From the NCBI RefSeq assembly GCF_027172205.1, contig NC_070614.1, forward strand, positions 30,380,501 to 30,444,500: a stretch of 64,000 nucleotides of DNA, in the 5' to 3' direction. Position numbers and translations under genes: made by a program. Positions within the stretch are counted from its first letter, which is position 1, and each line of letters opens with the position of its first letter. The DNA is from Podarcis raffonei (Eukaryota; Chordata; Lepidosauria; Squamata; Lacertidae). Below, piece by piece: positions 32,433 to 44,465 of the stretch. Under the pieces are notes generated by a model. That model saw nothing but the letters and a program-made list of their open reading frames with translations, did no database searches and was not told the DNA's origin.

Positions 32433-35400
32433 CTGAATGAAAGGAAGAAACATTAAATTTGAGGGGGGAATGCTTTGCAGCCAGGACGTCCAACTGAAGT
32501 GATGCAAAGACAATCCATTTTAGTCTCAGAAACTGACATGGCATGCAATGTGAGCTCCTGATAGTTTGATAATATATCTAAAGGTGCATGTGTCTCCCTC
32601 CTGTAGTTACAAACTGTTTGTCCAGGTTTGGGATTCAAACCAAAAACTGAGCTCCATCTCCCTTAGATTGGAAAGTAAGCTCATCTGTTCAGATGAGGGG
32701 GATCTGCTTATCTTAGTAGTAGCAGTGGCATTGGTGCCAGCATCCTTTTTTTAAAAAAAATGTCATCATGTGTGAGTTTGGCAGCATGGGGCTTCTTCTG
32801 ATCTCTCCTGCACCTACAAGTCCCCTCTGGGGTTCAGTGGTCAGAGCTCTTGTTCCAACCACCCCCATGTTTCTGCAGTAGAAGTATGCTGGGTCACGTA
32901 TTGGTCTTTGGTTGGCCCTCCCTGCATTAGAGAATGAACCACAAGCCAACTAAACTCTGTAGGACTTAAATTTAAGATAAACCAGTATATTGATTCCACT
33001 GAGATTAATACAGCAAAATATATGCACTTGTTTGTTTAATCAGGCTGTAGAAACATCATAGGTGTCCTCTCCGCTAGACATTGAAGGTAGTATTAAAAAT
33101 TTTCCCATGAAGTTTGTACCACACTCATTTCACTGTCACATCAAGTAAACAGTTTTGCTGGGCTTTTCCACTGCATCAAAAACAGAAACAGTGAGTCAAA
33201 ATACATGATTTTATGCCTGACATGAAACTATGTCTCTAACTCACTTTCAACTATCTTAAGGCCTATACTCACTAACTAGATCACCTTTCCCCAACCTCAT
33301 GCCCTCCCAATGTTTTGGATCATCCTGGCTCGGAGTGATGGGTGCTATAGTTTAGAACATTTGGAGGGCAAGAGGTTGGGGAAGGCTGGGCTAGATAAAA
33401 TTCTGAGACCACTTCTTTCTAATCAAATAGGTTATGAAGATGCCTTCTGATAAAATGAATGAATTGTAAAAAAACAAACAAACAAAAACACCCTTCTTTA
33501 CATGTAATAGAGTATTTGCATACAGAGAATTTGCAAAGAACAAAGTCCCTTCTGATTTTTCAGAGCTATATGTGTGGGTCTGAAATTCACAGGACATTGA
33601 CTATATTCCAGGTTTTTGCAAGACATGGTCTCTCCATAGCTCTTACTTGTGTAGTTAGAAAACGTTCCTTCTGGGCATGGAGAACAAGCAAAGCAACAGA
33701 CAGGATTCCCTTCAATGGCTATCTTATGCTGACCTTCAAGGCAGCTCTTGGTGCAGATAGATTGTGGAACCTAAAACAACATGAAAACGAAGTTCACCAC
33801 AGCCAATCACAAACAAACAACCACACCTTAGGCCAACCCCAACCTCTCTCACAACCAAAGGAACACAAGCGAATAGTAAAGAGAACCCACACAAGCAATG
33901 CTGACAAAAAACCTCACACATATGTAATAGAAACATTGCCACCCGACCCCACCCCCACTCACCATGCCTCCCTCCACCTCTTTCCCCCTTTTCTTCTTAG
34001 GTAACACTAATGTCTCAACAAATGAAACTGAACTGTAGAAAATGTAACTTGAAAAAAGAAACATTGCACATACTTCTGTAAACCAAGAAATCTTTAATAA
34101 AAACATGTTTTATTTATATAGGAAAAAAATAGAATAGAGATTCACAAAAATGATGGGGGAAAGCAATGGTTCATGTCAGCATGTGAAAGAGATTACTGAA
34201 AGACCATATGTTTTTTGTGAATATAAGCAAACTTTATATATCTGGGAAAACAAAATAAATGGCTCAAATGAAGGCTTCAAATGTATTTTTTATTCTTTTG
34301 TACTTTACTGGGAATCTGTATATTTGTGGACATTTCCATGGGTCAAATGCAATGTGTATTTATTGAAGCTGCACACAGGACTCCCATTCTGATTTTGGGG
34401 CTGATCCAGGGCTTCCTATCAGCCCTGATTTATCCTGGAACCAAGCCCCCAAGTGAAACAGCGGGAGCCCTAATGCTTAAATAGGCTTGAAAACCTAATT
34501 AAACATGCGGTTGAGAGGGAGAAAAGGAGATGCAGTGTCTCCTTCTCCCATCTTCCTGACTCCATGTTCCTGACTCCAAGCCCTGCTGATTCATGTCAGT
34601 CAAGACAGAAAGTATGGGGCAGGTGTATATTTTTTCCATATTTAAATACATATTTTGAGCGAATATATTTTAAAGAAATGCAAAAGTATGATGGAGCAGA
34701 AATAGACAGATTTTCTGATTCTCATCTTCAATTGCATTCAATTTAAAAGATTTAAAGATATATGAAATTACTACTTAGTGTGGTAGGGGGAGAAATTGCT
34801 AGTGCATAGTAGTATATTATATTAATTATCAGTGATTAAAATAAAAAACAAAACAAACCACAACAACAACCCCATAGCAATTCTTACTTTCTTGAAATTC
34901 TTTTGCCAAACAATTCTTGTTGAATTTATAAAGAAAAATGGTTCAATTGATGGATGGCGCATGTAGACTCTACCAACTTTCCTGTTAATTAATGTATTGT
35001 TTGGTAGGGTAAACCAATTGAGAATGTCATATCCAGATGTTGATTCCCCCCTCTCATCAAAAAAGACATCATCTGTTGAAGTAATATGGTATCTGACTTC
35101 CTTCAGAAAAGGATGCAGCTGCATAGCATGATCAATTAGAAGAAGGAAATGCACAATGGTCAATATTTTTTGCTCAAATGCAAGCAACATTTTTTAATAT
35201 ACCGCAATAGCATTTTTTGCATTCATATCCCAAATAATAAAAACATTAGACCTGTACAGACATCCTCTGTATACATGCTTGGAGTAATAAAGTTATGCAC
35301 TATGCTGCAGAAGCCTGACTCTGGGCACTTTCATTTTTAGACGTGGACTCTTCTTGTGCTCAGAGCAGGGCTTTCACGGTAATGGATCCACAGCTGTTGA

Positions 35401-38400
35401 ACCAAGTTACCTGGCAAGCCAAAGTAACTGTTTGGTTAATTTCAAATGTGGAAGACAAATATTGGATTACACCCAAACTTGAGTCAATATGAAATCAATG
35501 TGAGACTTTAATCATGACTAATGTTAATTCCTATTGATTTCGGTGGGAAGTAAGTACAACTAATTTAGTCTGGATGCAAGCTATTGTTATTTTAAAAGTC
35601 ATTTTTGAAGACAATGTGGTTCTTTTGGTGTGTGTTTTTGTAATGGGAAGTAAGGGTAATAGTTTTATTTTTATGCATGATTTGCTTTTATGTGTATACT
35701 GCAAGTCCTCCAAGTTGGGAACAATGTAATTAAAAACATCATCACAAAGCATTCATAACACCATTAAGACTCCAAAAACACAAACTTGGAAAAAGTTTTC
35801 AAGCATTTTCAACTACTGGGTCTTAAAGGCCCAAGCGAATGGATAAAACTTTAACTGGCTTCTAAATGCCACCAATGACAGGCTAGCCATATTTCCTCAA
35901 GGATGGAATTCCAGAGACCAAGGGCCACTGCTGGAAAGGCCCTGTCTTTTGTTATCACTCAATGAGCCACCCCCAGTTGTGGGACCATGAGCATGATCTC
36001 TCCAGTTAATTGAAACACATGGACAGAGTAATATTGCAGGCCATGATTTGGGATGTTTTATGTCCCATTAGCCCCCATCTGGGGGCTAATCATCAAAACT
36101 TTTCTCATGGACCCCTTTACCAGAGTACCCTTAACATTTTGTTGCAGTTTTGACTAAGGATCCAACCTGTTATGGCTTGGCCTCTCCCACAAATGCGAGA
36201 CAACTCTGGCTGTTAATTATTTCAGATTTATTGCTAAAACAACAAAATAGGACGGAGCTCCTCTACTCACCATCCTCCCCAGAAGATGGAGTTGCCCAGA
36301 CTGAGCTCCTCCCCCTTCCCCAGCATGAAAGCCCCCACCTTCTTTTCCAGTATCTTTCGCACATCTCAGCCACTTTTGAGATCCTACGAGATTTGGGAGA
36401 GAATGCTTCCTGCATTCCAACATCTAACTCACTATTGGAGCTCTCACACAGCCGCCTGTCACTTTGGCCCTGTCTTTTGTCTCCCCTTTGTTCAGAGCTC
36501 AGATTACAGCTGCTCTCCCCCTCCTCTCTGTCTTCTGCTGTTAACTGTTCTCTTTCTATGCCTGGTTCTTCTTCTCCTGTCAGCATCTGAGCTTCACTGA
36601 CACAACCCAATGCCTTTTCTGCCAAAAGTTGTGACTGTTGCTATGAGGTAGGCAAAAACTCCAGACAGGCTTAATTTGTCTGCAGGCAAATTCCTCCCTG
36701 GCCCTTAATACAGCAACTGATTAATTCCACAGCAAGGCTGTGCTGGAGCACTGTCTACTAGCCTTTGGGCAGGGCCAAAAGATACAGAGTGAGTGTGTTG
36801 ACTGTGCTGGCCACTCAAAGCACAGCAAGAATTTATGCAACAGAGATGGATCTGAGTGGAGACTAGCTCCCTAAGGTTCATCTCCCAAACCACACTCACT
36901 ATTGGCCAATCTTAAGTTTGGAGAGATGTCCCAGAAGTCCCTGCTACTGGTAAAAGCTGTTATTGCTGCTGGTGGTCATGCAGTTGAGAACCCCTGGTTT
37001 TCCCATGGCCACGCAAAGCCACGATTGCCGCCACTGGAAAAACAGTTTGAAGAACAATAGTAATCTGACTAACAAGAATACACTAAAGCAAGTAGTAGAA
37101 AGTGGTAGCAATAACTGCAACTGAATTGTTTCATTGGTGGGAACAGGCGGGTTTTTGGAAAACTGAAAATTTGGTTCCCCCTTCTTTAAGCTGGAGACCA
37201 TCATTGCTGTCATTCATCTTTCAATTTCTCAGGAAATGGAAACCTTGAATAATAATATTCCTTTGTTAACATAGATCCATCCTGAGACATACTTTTCTTT
37301 AGTGGAAACAGAAGCTAGCAGCAATTGCTCATAACCTTAAATAAGTAGAAAGTAAATATTCTTACTACCTTCCATGGTTTAATTTTATGCATCTTTGGTC
37401 TTGATCTGTTCTCCAGCTTTGTTGTGATGTATCTGGATGAATACATTTCATGTAAAGATTTTGCGATAGCATAAACAGCTTTGTATATATTGTAGCTCAA
37501 GTCCAATGTTTGCAAATCAAATTTGTACTTAGGCAAATCCTTAATCCTTTCATTTCCAGTACATAGTTGCCAAAACATGCTGCCTGAATCTAGTGATGGA
37601 ATGAAACAGCTGAATGCAGCCCCCCAAAAATGTGGCAGAAAGACATCATCTGGGTATTTGCTGAGGGTTATGTTCTGAAGAAAATGGCGAAATCCCACAA
37701 TTTCATGTTTATGGAGAGCAAATGACAAGGTGCCACTGAAGGAAGAAAATCCCATATGCAGATAAGAGACACTAGATAGGAAGTCCCATTGGGATGTGAT
37801 GATTAAAACCTTCCCTGAAACTGCAGAACTTTCAATAGTTATCTTTACCCAGATGAGGAAATCTGTATCTCCATACACCACAATGATACTGGAGGATGAC
37901 TTAATTATTTTATTTTTTACATGCATAGTATTATCAAGCATTTTTGGAAGCATTTCTGTAAATTCAATGCACACACCCTTTTGGACAAATTCCTTCTTCA
38001 AGTTCAGGACAAAGGTTTCACCTTGATCATTATAAGATGCTATGAGGCCAACCCAGGTCCAACCAAAGTGCAAAACTAATTTGGTTATTCCTAAGGTCTG
38101 AAGACCTTCATTTGGGACAGTCCGGTAGAAAAATGGGAAAAGGGTTTTACTTCTCAATACTTCATCAGATGATCCATAGCTGATCTAAAATGAGGGGGAA
38201 AGAAGACAAGTGACCTTTTCACTGAGAGTCACAAACAAAGTATCACACATTTCCGTATTAATTTACATCCCAACATCCTTCCTATTGGTGGTGAAACCGT
38301 GCTCACATATAAACTGTCTAATATCGCTAGAGATAAATAATATGCCAAAAGAAGATCTGGATGTCTGAATGTTCTATCATGAAAGTCTCTCCCAATATAC

Positions 38401-39115
38401 ACACCTGTGGTATCTTGTATAAACCTAAGATAGTTGACATCTGAATGGATGACATGGACTTTAGCCCTCCAATAACAGCTATTAAGTTGTTCTGTTTCCT
38501 GCAGGTGTAGTTGGGAACTGCTCTGCCTCTTCCTGAAAGGATACTTAATGAACATTCATATGTTTTCCTTGCATTGAAATAGTTTTCATGGGTGTGAAAT
38601 CCCAGAGTCATGTTGGGTAGCAGATTGGGTTTCTTGTTTATCTCCTCTACTGCATAGACCAAGGCAAGAACATGTTGATAATTGCGAGTCAAGGGACTGC
38701 AATGAGAATTAATTCCGTAAATGCACAGAAGATGCAGTATTCCATTACCGCCACACATGCACACACACTGCAAAATTTAATTTCAAGAGTAATTGCAAGA
38801 AACCACTTATAAAAAATGCAGTAATCATAACAAAATGCATAGAACTGAATCATAAGTACACCCCATTGAAATCACAACTGTTGGCAGCTGTTGAGTAAAC
38901 ATTCACAGGCAAACCAAGGTTTACTTCTGCGTAATGTGTGGAATGGACAGAAATACCAGCTTGATTTGGAGTGATCATTGAGTAGTTTGGGGAAAATATA
39001 TGTAATTGCTGAAGATTTAAAAAAAATTCTTCCCAGTTTAGCCCTTATTTAAATATTTTTGTATATGTATTCAAGTATGTGTGAAGAATATGAAGAACCA
39101 TGTCTGTATACCCAC

Positions 39116-39172
<57 letters not shown>

Positions 39173-39496
39173 CTTACAGGGATTCATCTTTATTGAAATA
39201 AATGAACTTTTTATAAGAAGCATTTCACAACATATTTGAAACAGCTTTAACACATTTAGAGGAAGAAGAGTGACTTACTATGGATCTAATGAGTAAGCAA
39301 GAGGAGGCTGAATATCAAATCTCTCTAGCTTTTCCCATGTAAGGAACTGAGATACAAGTGCACCAATAATGAAATCCCCATCTTTATGGTACCCCTCTGG
39401 GTAGCGGTGTTCAAGTATACACTTAAAGTGGGTTTCCTTCCCTACCACATTTGGAAACAGCAGTGAAAGGAATACCAGAGAGAGCATCATGAACAT
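31516..39496 (-). CDS. Vomeronasal type-2 receptor (V2R), complete six-exon gene
   Basis: A class C GPCR for pheromone or peptide cues in vomeronasal neurons. Coding exons on the minus strand: 39496-39279, 38696-38405, 38184-37369, 35118-34888, 33770-33647 and 32432-31516 (218, 292, 816, 231, 124 and 917 bp). All introns are GT-AG and the phases fit. The sum is 2598 bp, 865 residues plus a TGA stop, the usual V2R length. Order: signal peptide (about 1-19), Venus-flytrap ligand domain (to about 500), cysteine-rich NCD3G domain (about 520-580), then seven helices. The ATG at 39496 was chosen because a signal peptide follows at once; an open frame extends upstream. No stop or frameshift was found. 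It resembles the receptors called V2R26-like in squamates. Introns hold a solo LTR, a small hAT-like element and a CA repeat. Confidence 0.93.
33284..33390. mobile_element. hAT-like MITE, palindromic, with 8-bp target duplication
   Basis: Ends CCTTTCCCCAACCTCATGCC and AGGTTGGGGAAGGCTGGG are inverted. Flanks CTAGATCA (33276-33283) and CTAGATAA (33391-33398) form an 8-bp target duplication with one mismatch, as expected for hAT. Non-coding; lies in V2R intron 5. Related remnants lie at 23205, 44398 and 54190. Confidence 0.7.
33647..33770 (-). CDS. V2R exon 5 (cysteine-rich domain)
   Basis: 124 bp, the usual length of this V2R exon. It reads [14 protein letters not shown], then [20 protein letters not shown], the NCD3G cysteine-rich linker. 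The acceptor is TTGTTTTAG and the donor GTAAGA. It ends with one base of an Asn codon finished by exon 6. Too short for simple open-frame listing; found by searching upstream of the 7TM exon. Confidence 0.93.
34888..35118 (-). CDS. V2R exon 4
   Basis: 231 bp, 77 codons, from [11 protein letters not shown] through [18 protein letters not shown] to IVWQKNFKK. The acceptor is CTATGCAG and the donor GTAAGA. This matches the V2R exon holding the end of the ligand domain. Confidence 0.93.
35830..36120. mobile_element. Possible L2/CR1-type LINE remnant
   Basis: GAATTCCAGAGACCAAGGGC and GCCACTGCTGGAAAGGCCCT resemble a common reptile LINE segment. Decayed; inside V2R intron 3. Confidence 0.4.
36165..36925 (-). 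mobile_element. Solo LTR fossil, family A (minus), in V2R intron 3
   Basis: Shares with the LTR at 17106 the minus-strand block CCTACCTCATAGCAACAGTC (about 36635-36654) and the preceding CTGGCC segment. A polyadenylation signal AATAAA lies at 36232-36227 on the minus strand, the same direction as V2R. No coding part. Borders are approximate. Confidence 0.65.
37369..38184 (-). CDS. V2R exon 3 (main ligand domain)
   Basis: 816 bp, 272 codons in phase. It starts ISYGSSDEV, then [37 protein letters not shown] and [11 protein letters not shown], all hallmarks of V2R exon 3. It ends KPWK before a GTAGTAAG donor. Confidence 0.94.
38405..38696 (-). CDS. V2R exon 2 (ligand domain)
   Basis: 292 bp, opening with one base of a split codon and then [20 protein letters not shown] and later [10 protein letters not shown], a classic V2R block. 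The acceptor is TTCTCATTGCAG; the donor follows KIPQ with GTGTGT. It carries the conserved NMTLGFH segment with a glycosylation site. Confidence 0.93.
39118..39171 (+). repeat. (CA)n microsatellite
   Basis: About 26 CA units in V2R intron 1. Confidence 0.95.
39279..39496 (-). CDS. V2R exon 1 (signal peptide, start of ligand domain)
   Basis: 72 codons plus two bases. It begins [19 protein letters not shown], a good signal peptide, then KETHFKC and a [11 protein letters not shown] segment matching the V2R start of the ligand domain. The donor is GTAAGT at 39278-39273. The split Tyr codon is completed by exon 2. Confidence 0.88.
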
Positions 39497-41431
39497 TTCA
39501 GAACAAGGTCTGCCAGGGCATGTTTCCTTCACATGTATCCCAGGGCTATGATAAGAAAGTAAGGCCTTTAGAAAAAAGATTGACTGAATAAGAGAGAGGA
39601 AGAACAAGGATTTTTGATGCATGCCTAGACTGAGGAAGTAAGTAATAGAAGAAAACCTTCAGATGAAGATACATTCCAATCTATCTCTCTATCTGCCTTC
39701 TGAATTGGACACAAATGGGAAAGGTGTTTGAGAAGAATTTGGTGTTTCCTGCGAAATATTCAAGGAATTTTGAAGAGGGTGGAGGGTTAAAATGAGTGGA
39801 TATTTTTTCAGAGGTGCCTCATACCTCTGTGCTGCCACCTGCTTCACCAAAAATAAAATTTCAAGACCAACTCAGAGGTCCAGATGGAACATGCAAAGAA
39901 TTTTGTCAAGAAGTGATTTGAGAAGGCTAGAAAAACATATTCCACACATGAACTAGATAATCTCAATATAAACCATCTTGCTTATAAAACAATACAATCT
40001 CACTTAGGAGTTAGGTATCTGAGGTAGAAATGTCAGGTCAGGCCAAAGGGTGGTCTTATTTATAGCTTCACTTAAGTACTCCTAGCCACTTTCACTGCAA
40101 CATTTTTTCTTAATACATCCCTTCATTGCTATAATTCTGATGATCCTCAGCTGAATATGGGGCATGAGGGAATTTACCCAGGTGCTTCAGTAATTGAAAG
40201 GTAGATAGACAACTAATTTCACCCAGAAGAACTAGGTGAACTGTGGTAAATTCTTTTGTTTTAAGCTTGATACAGGTCAAACCAAACTAAAACAACTGAC
40301 AGACTGCCTCTACCCAGATACACCCAACTGTTGTTTACATTCTCCAGTCCTTGTTCCATGTGCCAACATCATCTGAAGTTATGATATCATTATAATTCAT
40401 TTCCACATTTACTCTGTGGATGTGGAATCTCCCCGAAGAGATACAAAAATCTGCTCTATTTTTGTATCTCTTCAGGAAGGAAGCAAAACATATCTGTTTT
40501 CAGACACCTCAGTCTGCAAGATGTACATTTCAGCCCTGTATTTTTTTTAAGTTGCTAATTTCCCCTTGTTCAATGCCACCAATAGTCTAAATTAATACAC
40601 AAAATTAACACACAATACTCAACAAAACATTAAATCCAAGATAAATATATACCACAACTACAAAAGGTAAACCACACATGCACACCCCACCAAAAAATTA
40701 GTCTTAATTCCCACCAAAGGTGAACTTGTTGCAAAAATACAAATACAAATTGTGATCAAAACAAGATACATGTTCTTAATCAATATTAAATGATTGAGTG
40801 ACTACTGTACTACTGTTATCATTGTCATCATCAACAACATTGTTACAATATGATTACATAGCAATTACAAATGTACTTCACATATATAAAAAGCTTTGCG
40901 TCTTGTAGGAATATTGCAAAAGTTAGAGACCTTGAGTTTCCAGGACAGGAGAGGATTTGGGGTCAAGGGGAGAGAGGGAGAGGAAAAGACAAAAATGAAA
41001 GGTAAAACAGGAGGATAAAAGGTAATGAAGAAAAGATTAGAAAAATCCCACATACAATTCTGATCTAACAGTAACCAAGTGAAAGCATCAAAGTTTAGTT
41101 GTGTGTGAGAGATGCATGATTCCTGGGAAAGAAAATGTAGTTTCTTATAAACTTGTACCTCTCTCCTGACTGAAAATATAGAGCAAGGCCTACCCAGGTA
41201 TTTCTGTGGTTCTCTAGCCAGATTCAGCCTGTGGAAGGAGGCTAGAAATTTGCTAAATTTGGGATGAAACTAGTCCAGATTCTGGCATTCCACATTCAGT
41301 GTGTTTGTGTGTGTGCTGTTCTAATGTGCACAAAAAAGGAGCACATTTATCAATCAAAATGAAAGCATATATGTTTAGTGATGCTATCAAATTTGAAGTC
41401 ACTTTTGAGAAAGCAACACCTTTAGCAAATC
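39497..41431. other. Intergenic between V2R and OR5
   Basis: No gene seen. Contains a perfect 16-bp hairpin: arms 40435-40450 (GAAGAGATACAAAAAT) and 40458-40473 with a 7-base loop. 40536-40860 is A/T-rich plain sequence. Confidence 0.5.
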
Positions 41432-42409
41432 TTAAGTCAGTCTTTTCTTCTCATTTTGCACTACTAGGAATGAAATATGTCTCCTCACTGCTTCCTTTAC
41501 TTCTTTATTTCTTAAACTATATATGATGGGATTGATCATGGGAGTCAGGATGGTATAACAGATAGAGAAGACTTTGTGAAGGGCATTCAGTCTGTCAGTG
41601 TTCGGAATCACATAGACAGCCATCAGTGTGCCATAGAAAATTGCAACTACCAATAGATGAGAGGAACAGGTAGAAAATGCTTTTTGTTTTCCGGTTGCAG
41701 AAGGGATTTTCATTATGGCTATAATTATGAAAGTATATGATGTGAAGGTCAATATAGATGGGGGAAAGGTGAATACAGAGCATAAAACATATATATACCA
41801 CTTTAACGTGCTAGTGTCACCACAAAATAGTTCTATGATGGGGAAGGTGTCACAAAAGAAATGGTCGATTTTATTGTCACCACAGAAAACTAACTTGGAC
41901 ATGATAATCGTTGTCATAGTAATTGACAGAAAACCACTAAACCAAGAGCTCACTATGAGTTGGAAACACAATTTGCCATTCATCATGGTGACATAATGGA
42001 GAGGTTTACATATAGCTAAGTACCGGTCATAGGACATTGCTGATAATAAGTAGCATTCCACACCTCCAAAAAAACCAAAGAAGTAATGTTGCACAAAACA
42101 TGCATTGACTGAAATCACTTTCCTTCCCGTAAGGAAACTGGATAACATTCTTGGCAAGATGTTTGAGCTGCAGAAGGTCTCCAAGCATGAGAGGTTCCCA
42201 AGGAAGAAGTACATTGGGGTGTGAAGGTGTCGGTCAGTGGCAACTAGTAAAATGATGAGGATGTTCCCAGCCATCGTCACAATGTAGATAAAAAGGAACA
42301 AAAGGAAAAGAAGAATCAGCAGTAGCTGGTGGTGATCTCCAAAGCCCAGAAGAATAAATTCAGTTACATGTGTATGATTTAGCTGTTCTTTATTTTCATA
42401 TAACTGCAC
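41432..42409 (-). CDS. Olfactory receptor (class II), OR5, start codon altered
   Basis: An open frame of 325 codons with every OR landmark: N11 glycosylation site, LHTPMYFFLGNLS, a FVQHYFFG stretch, VECYLLSAMSYDRY, DHFFCDTFP, KAFSTCSSHL and NPIIYSLRN. The first codon after the splice acceptor (TTTTTTACAG) is GTG at 42409, where relatives at 48090, 51389 and 61276 have AG-ATGCA. No ATG lies between the upstream in-frame stop and residue 46 (in TM1). It may start in an upstream exon, at GTG, or be a recent pseudogene. It belongs to the minus-strand trio with OR6 and OR7. The tail is long (VQNEKKRLT). No other lesion seen. Confidence 0.9.
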   Translation of the reverse strand: MQLYENKEQLNHTHVTEFILLGFGDHHQLLLILLFLLFLFIYIVTMAGNILIILLVATDRHLHTPMYFFLGNLSCLETFCSSNILPRMLSSFLTGRKVISVNACFVQHYFFGFFGGVECYLLSAMSYDRYLAICKPLHYVTMMNGKLCFQLIVSSWFSGFLSITMTTIIMSKLVFCGDNKIDHFFCDTFPIIELFCGDTSTLKWYIYVLCSVFTFPPSILTFTSYTFIIIAIMKIPSATGKQKAFSTCSSHLLVVAIFYGTLMAVYVIPNTDRLNALHKVFSICYTILTPMINPIIYSLRNKEVKEAVRRHISFLVVQNEKKRLT

Positions 42410-42419
42410 CTGTAAAAAA

Positions 42420-43629
42420 GAAACAAGTTCATGGCAAAATTGAATGGTTTTTATATCTTGGATCTTAACACTTCAAAAGGAGCACATTTCTTTTGTTCTA
42501 CATATGATAATTGTTCAGCTGCATCAACTTTTAACCTGGCTAGTTTTTGCAAGAGTTTATAGTTCCAACAATCATAATTTCATTTCTCAAATGGAATATG
42601 GGTTTCCTGTTTCCACCTAATGGAACTACAATATCTGCATTAGAAATCCAACCTGCCAAATTTCCATTTCTCCATCTAACTCACACCTCCAGCAGCCTTG
42701 CACCCTTGTAATTCTAAGCATTGTTAAGTACTATATTGCATGCATTTTATATATTTCAAAAGAGAGTAAAAGGCCACATACCTTTAATTGGGTAGTCATG
42801 ACTGATTCACATAGGTTAATTTTGTCTGTTTCAGCAACCAACACATAATTTCATTAGAAGTTCTTCATCTATAGAATTTGTTTTGTCATGTTGGATAGTC
42901 TTACCCATACTATCTAATATCTCCTTTGTGATTCTTCTGCTGTTCTTTCATTTAATATATGGCAGTACTTAGTCTGAAGAAAAAAATGTGGGTGACACTG
43001 AAAGTCAAAATATCAAGAAACGTGTTAATTGAAACCTCCTAAATGTGGCCAGGTTCCTTTCCACCTTCATGTCTCTTTCTCTAAACAGACAAAGGGAGAC
43101 AATCCTACTTAATCTGGATCACAAGGTCTAAATATATATTTCTAGGCAGATGCTAACAGAACCATGTCCATTATTATTATATTACTGGAGAAAATACAGA
43201 AAGGAACCTATCACATCTGAAAGAATCTTTTGAATGTGACTTGCCTTTTATACATTAAGATTAGCTTCTCCTTGGTATAGTGATTATTACAAGATGCCCC
43301 TCCTTATTACTAGTGCATTCTGCACTCAAGGGGAATTTACAGGACAGGGAGCAATCAGCAATATATAAATTTATTTTCTTTAATGATGTCTGCTGAGCAT
43401 CTTAATTCAGGAGTGGGCAATCTTCAATTCTGGCAGACAGGGAGGGGGCACATGGCAGTGGTAGATAGAGTCAGAAGCAAAAAAGAGGGTGGAGAGATGG
43501 ATTTTATGTTTATACAGTAGCCTAGTGGATACACACACTCTCACACCCATCTCCACCATCCATCTGAACAAGCAAGTGTCATTAGAGTGCAAGGACACAT
43601 TCCAGCAAGGCAGGGAATATCCAAGGATA
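42420..43629. other. 5' flank of OR5
   Basis: No gene or clear repeat seen. Confidence 0.4.
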
Positions 43630-43833
43630 CAGTGGTACCTCGGGTTAAGAACTTAATTCATTCTGGAGGTCTGTTCTTAACCTGAGGTACCACTTTAGCT
43701 AATGGGGCCTCCTGCTGCTGCAGCACTGCCGCCGCGCAATTTTTGTTCTCATCCTGAAGCAAAGTCCTTAACATGAGGTACTATTTCTGGGTTAGTCTGT
43801 AACCTGAAGCGTCTGTAACCTGAGGTACCACTG
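43630..43833. mobile_element. Tigger-like MITE
   Basis: A 204-bp copy of the same family as at 12161, in opposite internal orientation. Ends are CAGTGGTACCTCGGGTTA and AACCTGAGGTACCACTG, flanked by TA at both sides. The middle contains TTAGCTAATGGGGCCTCCTG shared (in reverse) with the 12161 copy. Non-coding. Confidence 0.85.
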
Positions 43834-44397
43834 TATTGCAAAAAATACACAAGGAGTGTGAGGAATGTGGCCTGGCAAAAGAGGAGTTGACTGTGGTGGG
43901 TACCAAATGCAAAACAGAGAGGCCTGGAAGGCAACATTTGGCTCCCAGACCTTAATTTTCCCCACTCCTTCCTTAAATTAAATCCCTTACCTGGCTTAAT
44001 TTGGATATGCCATTCCCTGCCCCTGTATGAAATATAAAACTGCTTGACCAAGAGGCCAGTGAACAAGGTTGGAATTTTGACTGAGACCAAACAGGCTTGT
44101 CTTAAGCCCATGGTCGGTTTAGAATAATTAGAAGAAATTAGAATAAAGTTCTAAACTCAAACATTAAAAGCAACTGGTCCCTGGCAGGGGCCTTCATATG
44201 GCTTAGCTCTCCAAGGTGCAGGGCAAGGGTACCTGACTGCCCCCCCCATCTCTGCAGAGGCCTGGGGCTAAATATACCAATGCCCAGTCATAAATTGCTC
44301 CTTGAATCAGTTAATCCCTATGATTCATACATATGGATAGATGTAGTTCCTCAAGTCAGAGGAATTCCCAGAGCCCAATAGAGCCACATGGGCTAAC
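43834..44397. other. Intergenic, nothing recognised
   Basis: No gene or known repeat seen. Confidence 0.35.
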
Positions 44398-44465
44398 CAG
44401 CATTTCTCAACCTGATACCTTCCAGATGATTTGAACTATAATTCCTATCACCCCTGACCAAGGGA
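44398..44465. mobile_element. Remnant of hAT-like MITE
   Basis: TTTCTCAACCTGATACCTTC followed by CAGATGATTTGAACTATAAT matches half of the palindromic element type seen at 33284. Confidence 0.45.

Noticed and set aside
33459-34004. Plus-strand open frame of 181 codons
   Set aside because: It runs antisense through V2R exon 5 and flanking intron; no family resemblance.
36150-36625. Overlapping open frames on both strands, 104-146 codons
   Set aside because: They fall inside the solo LTR and are serine/leucine-rich shadows with no recognised domain.
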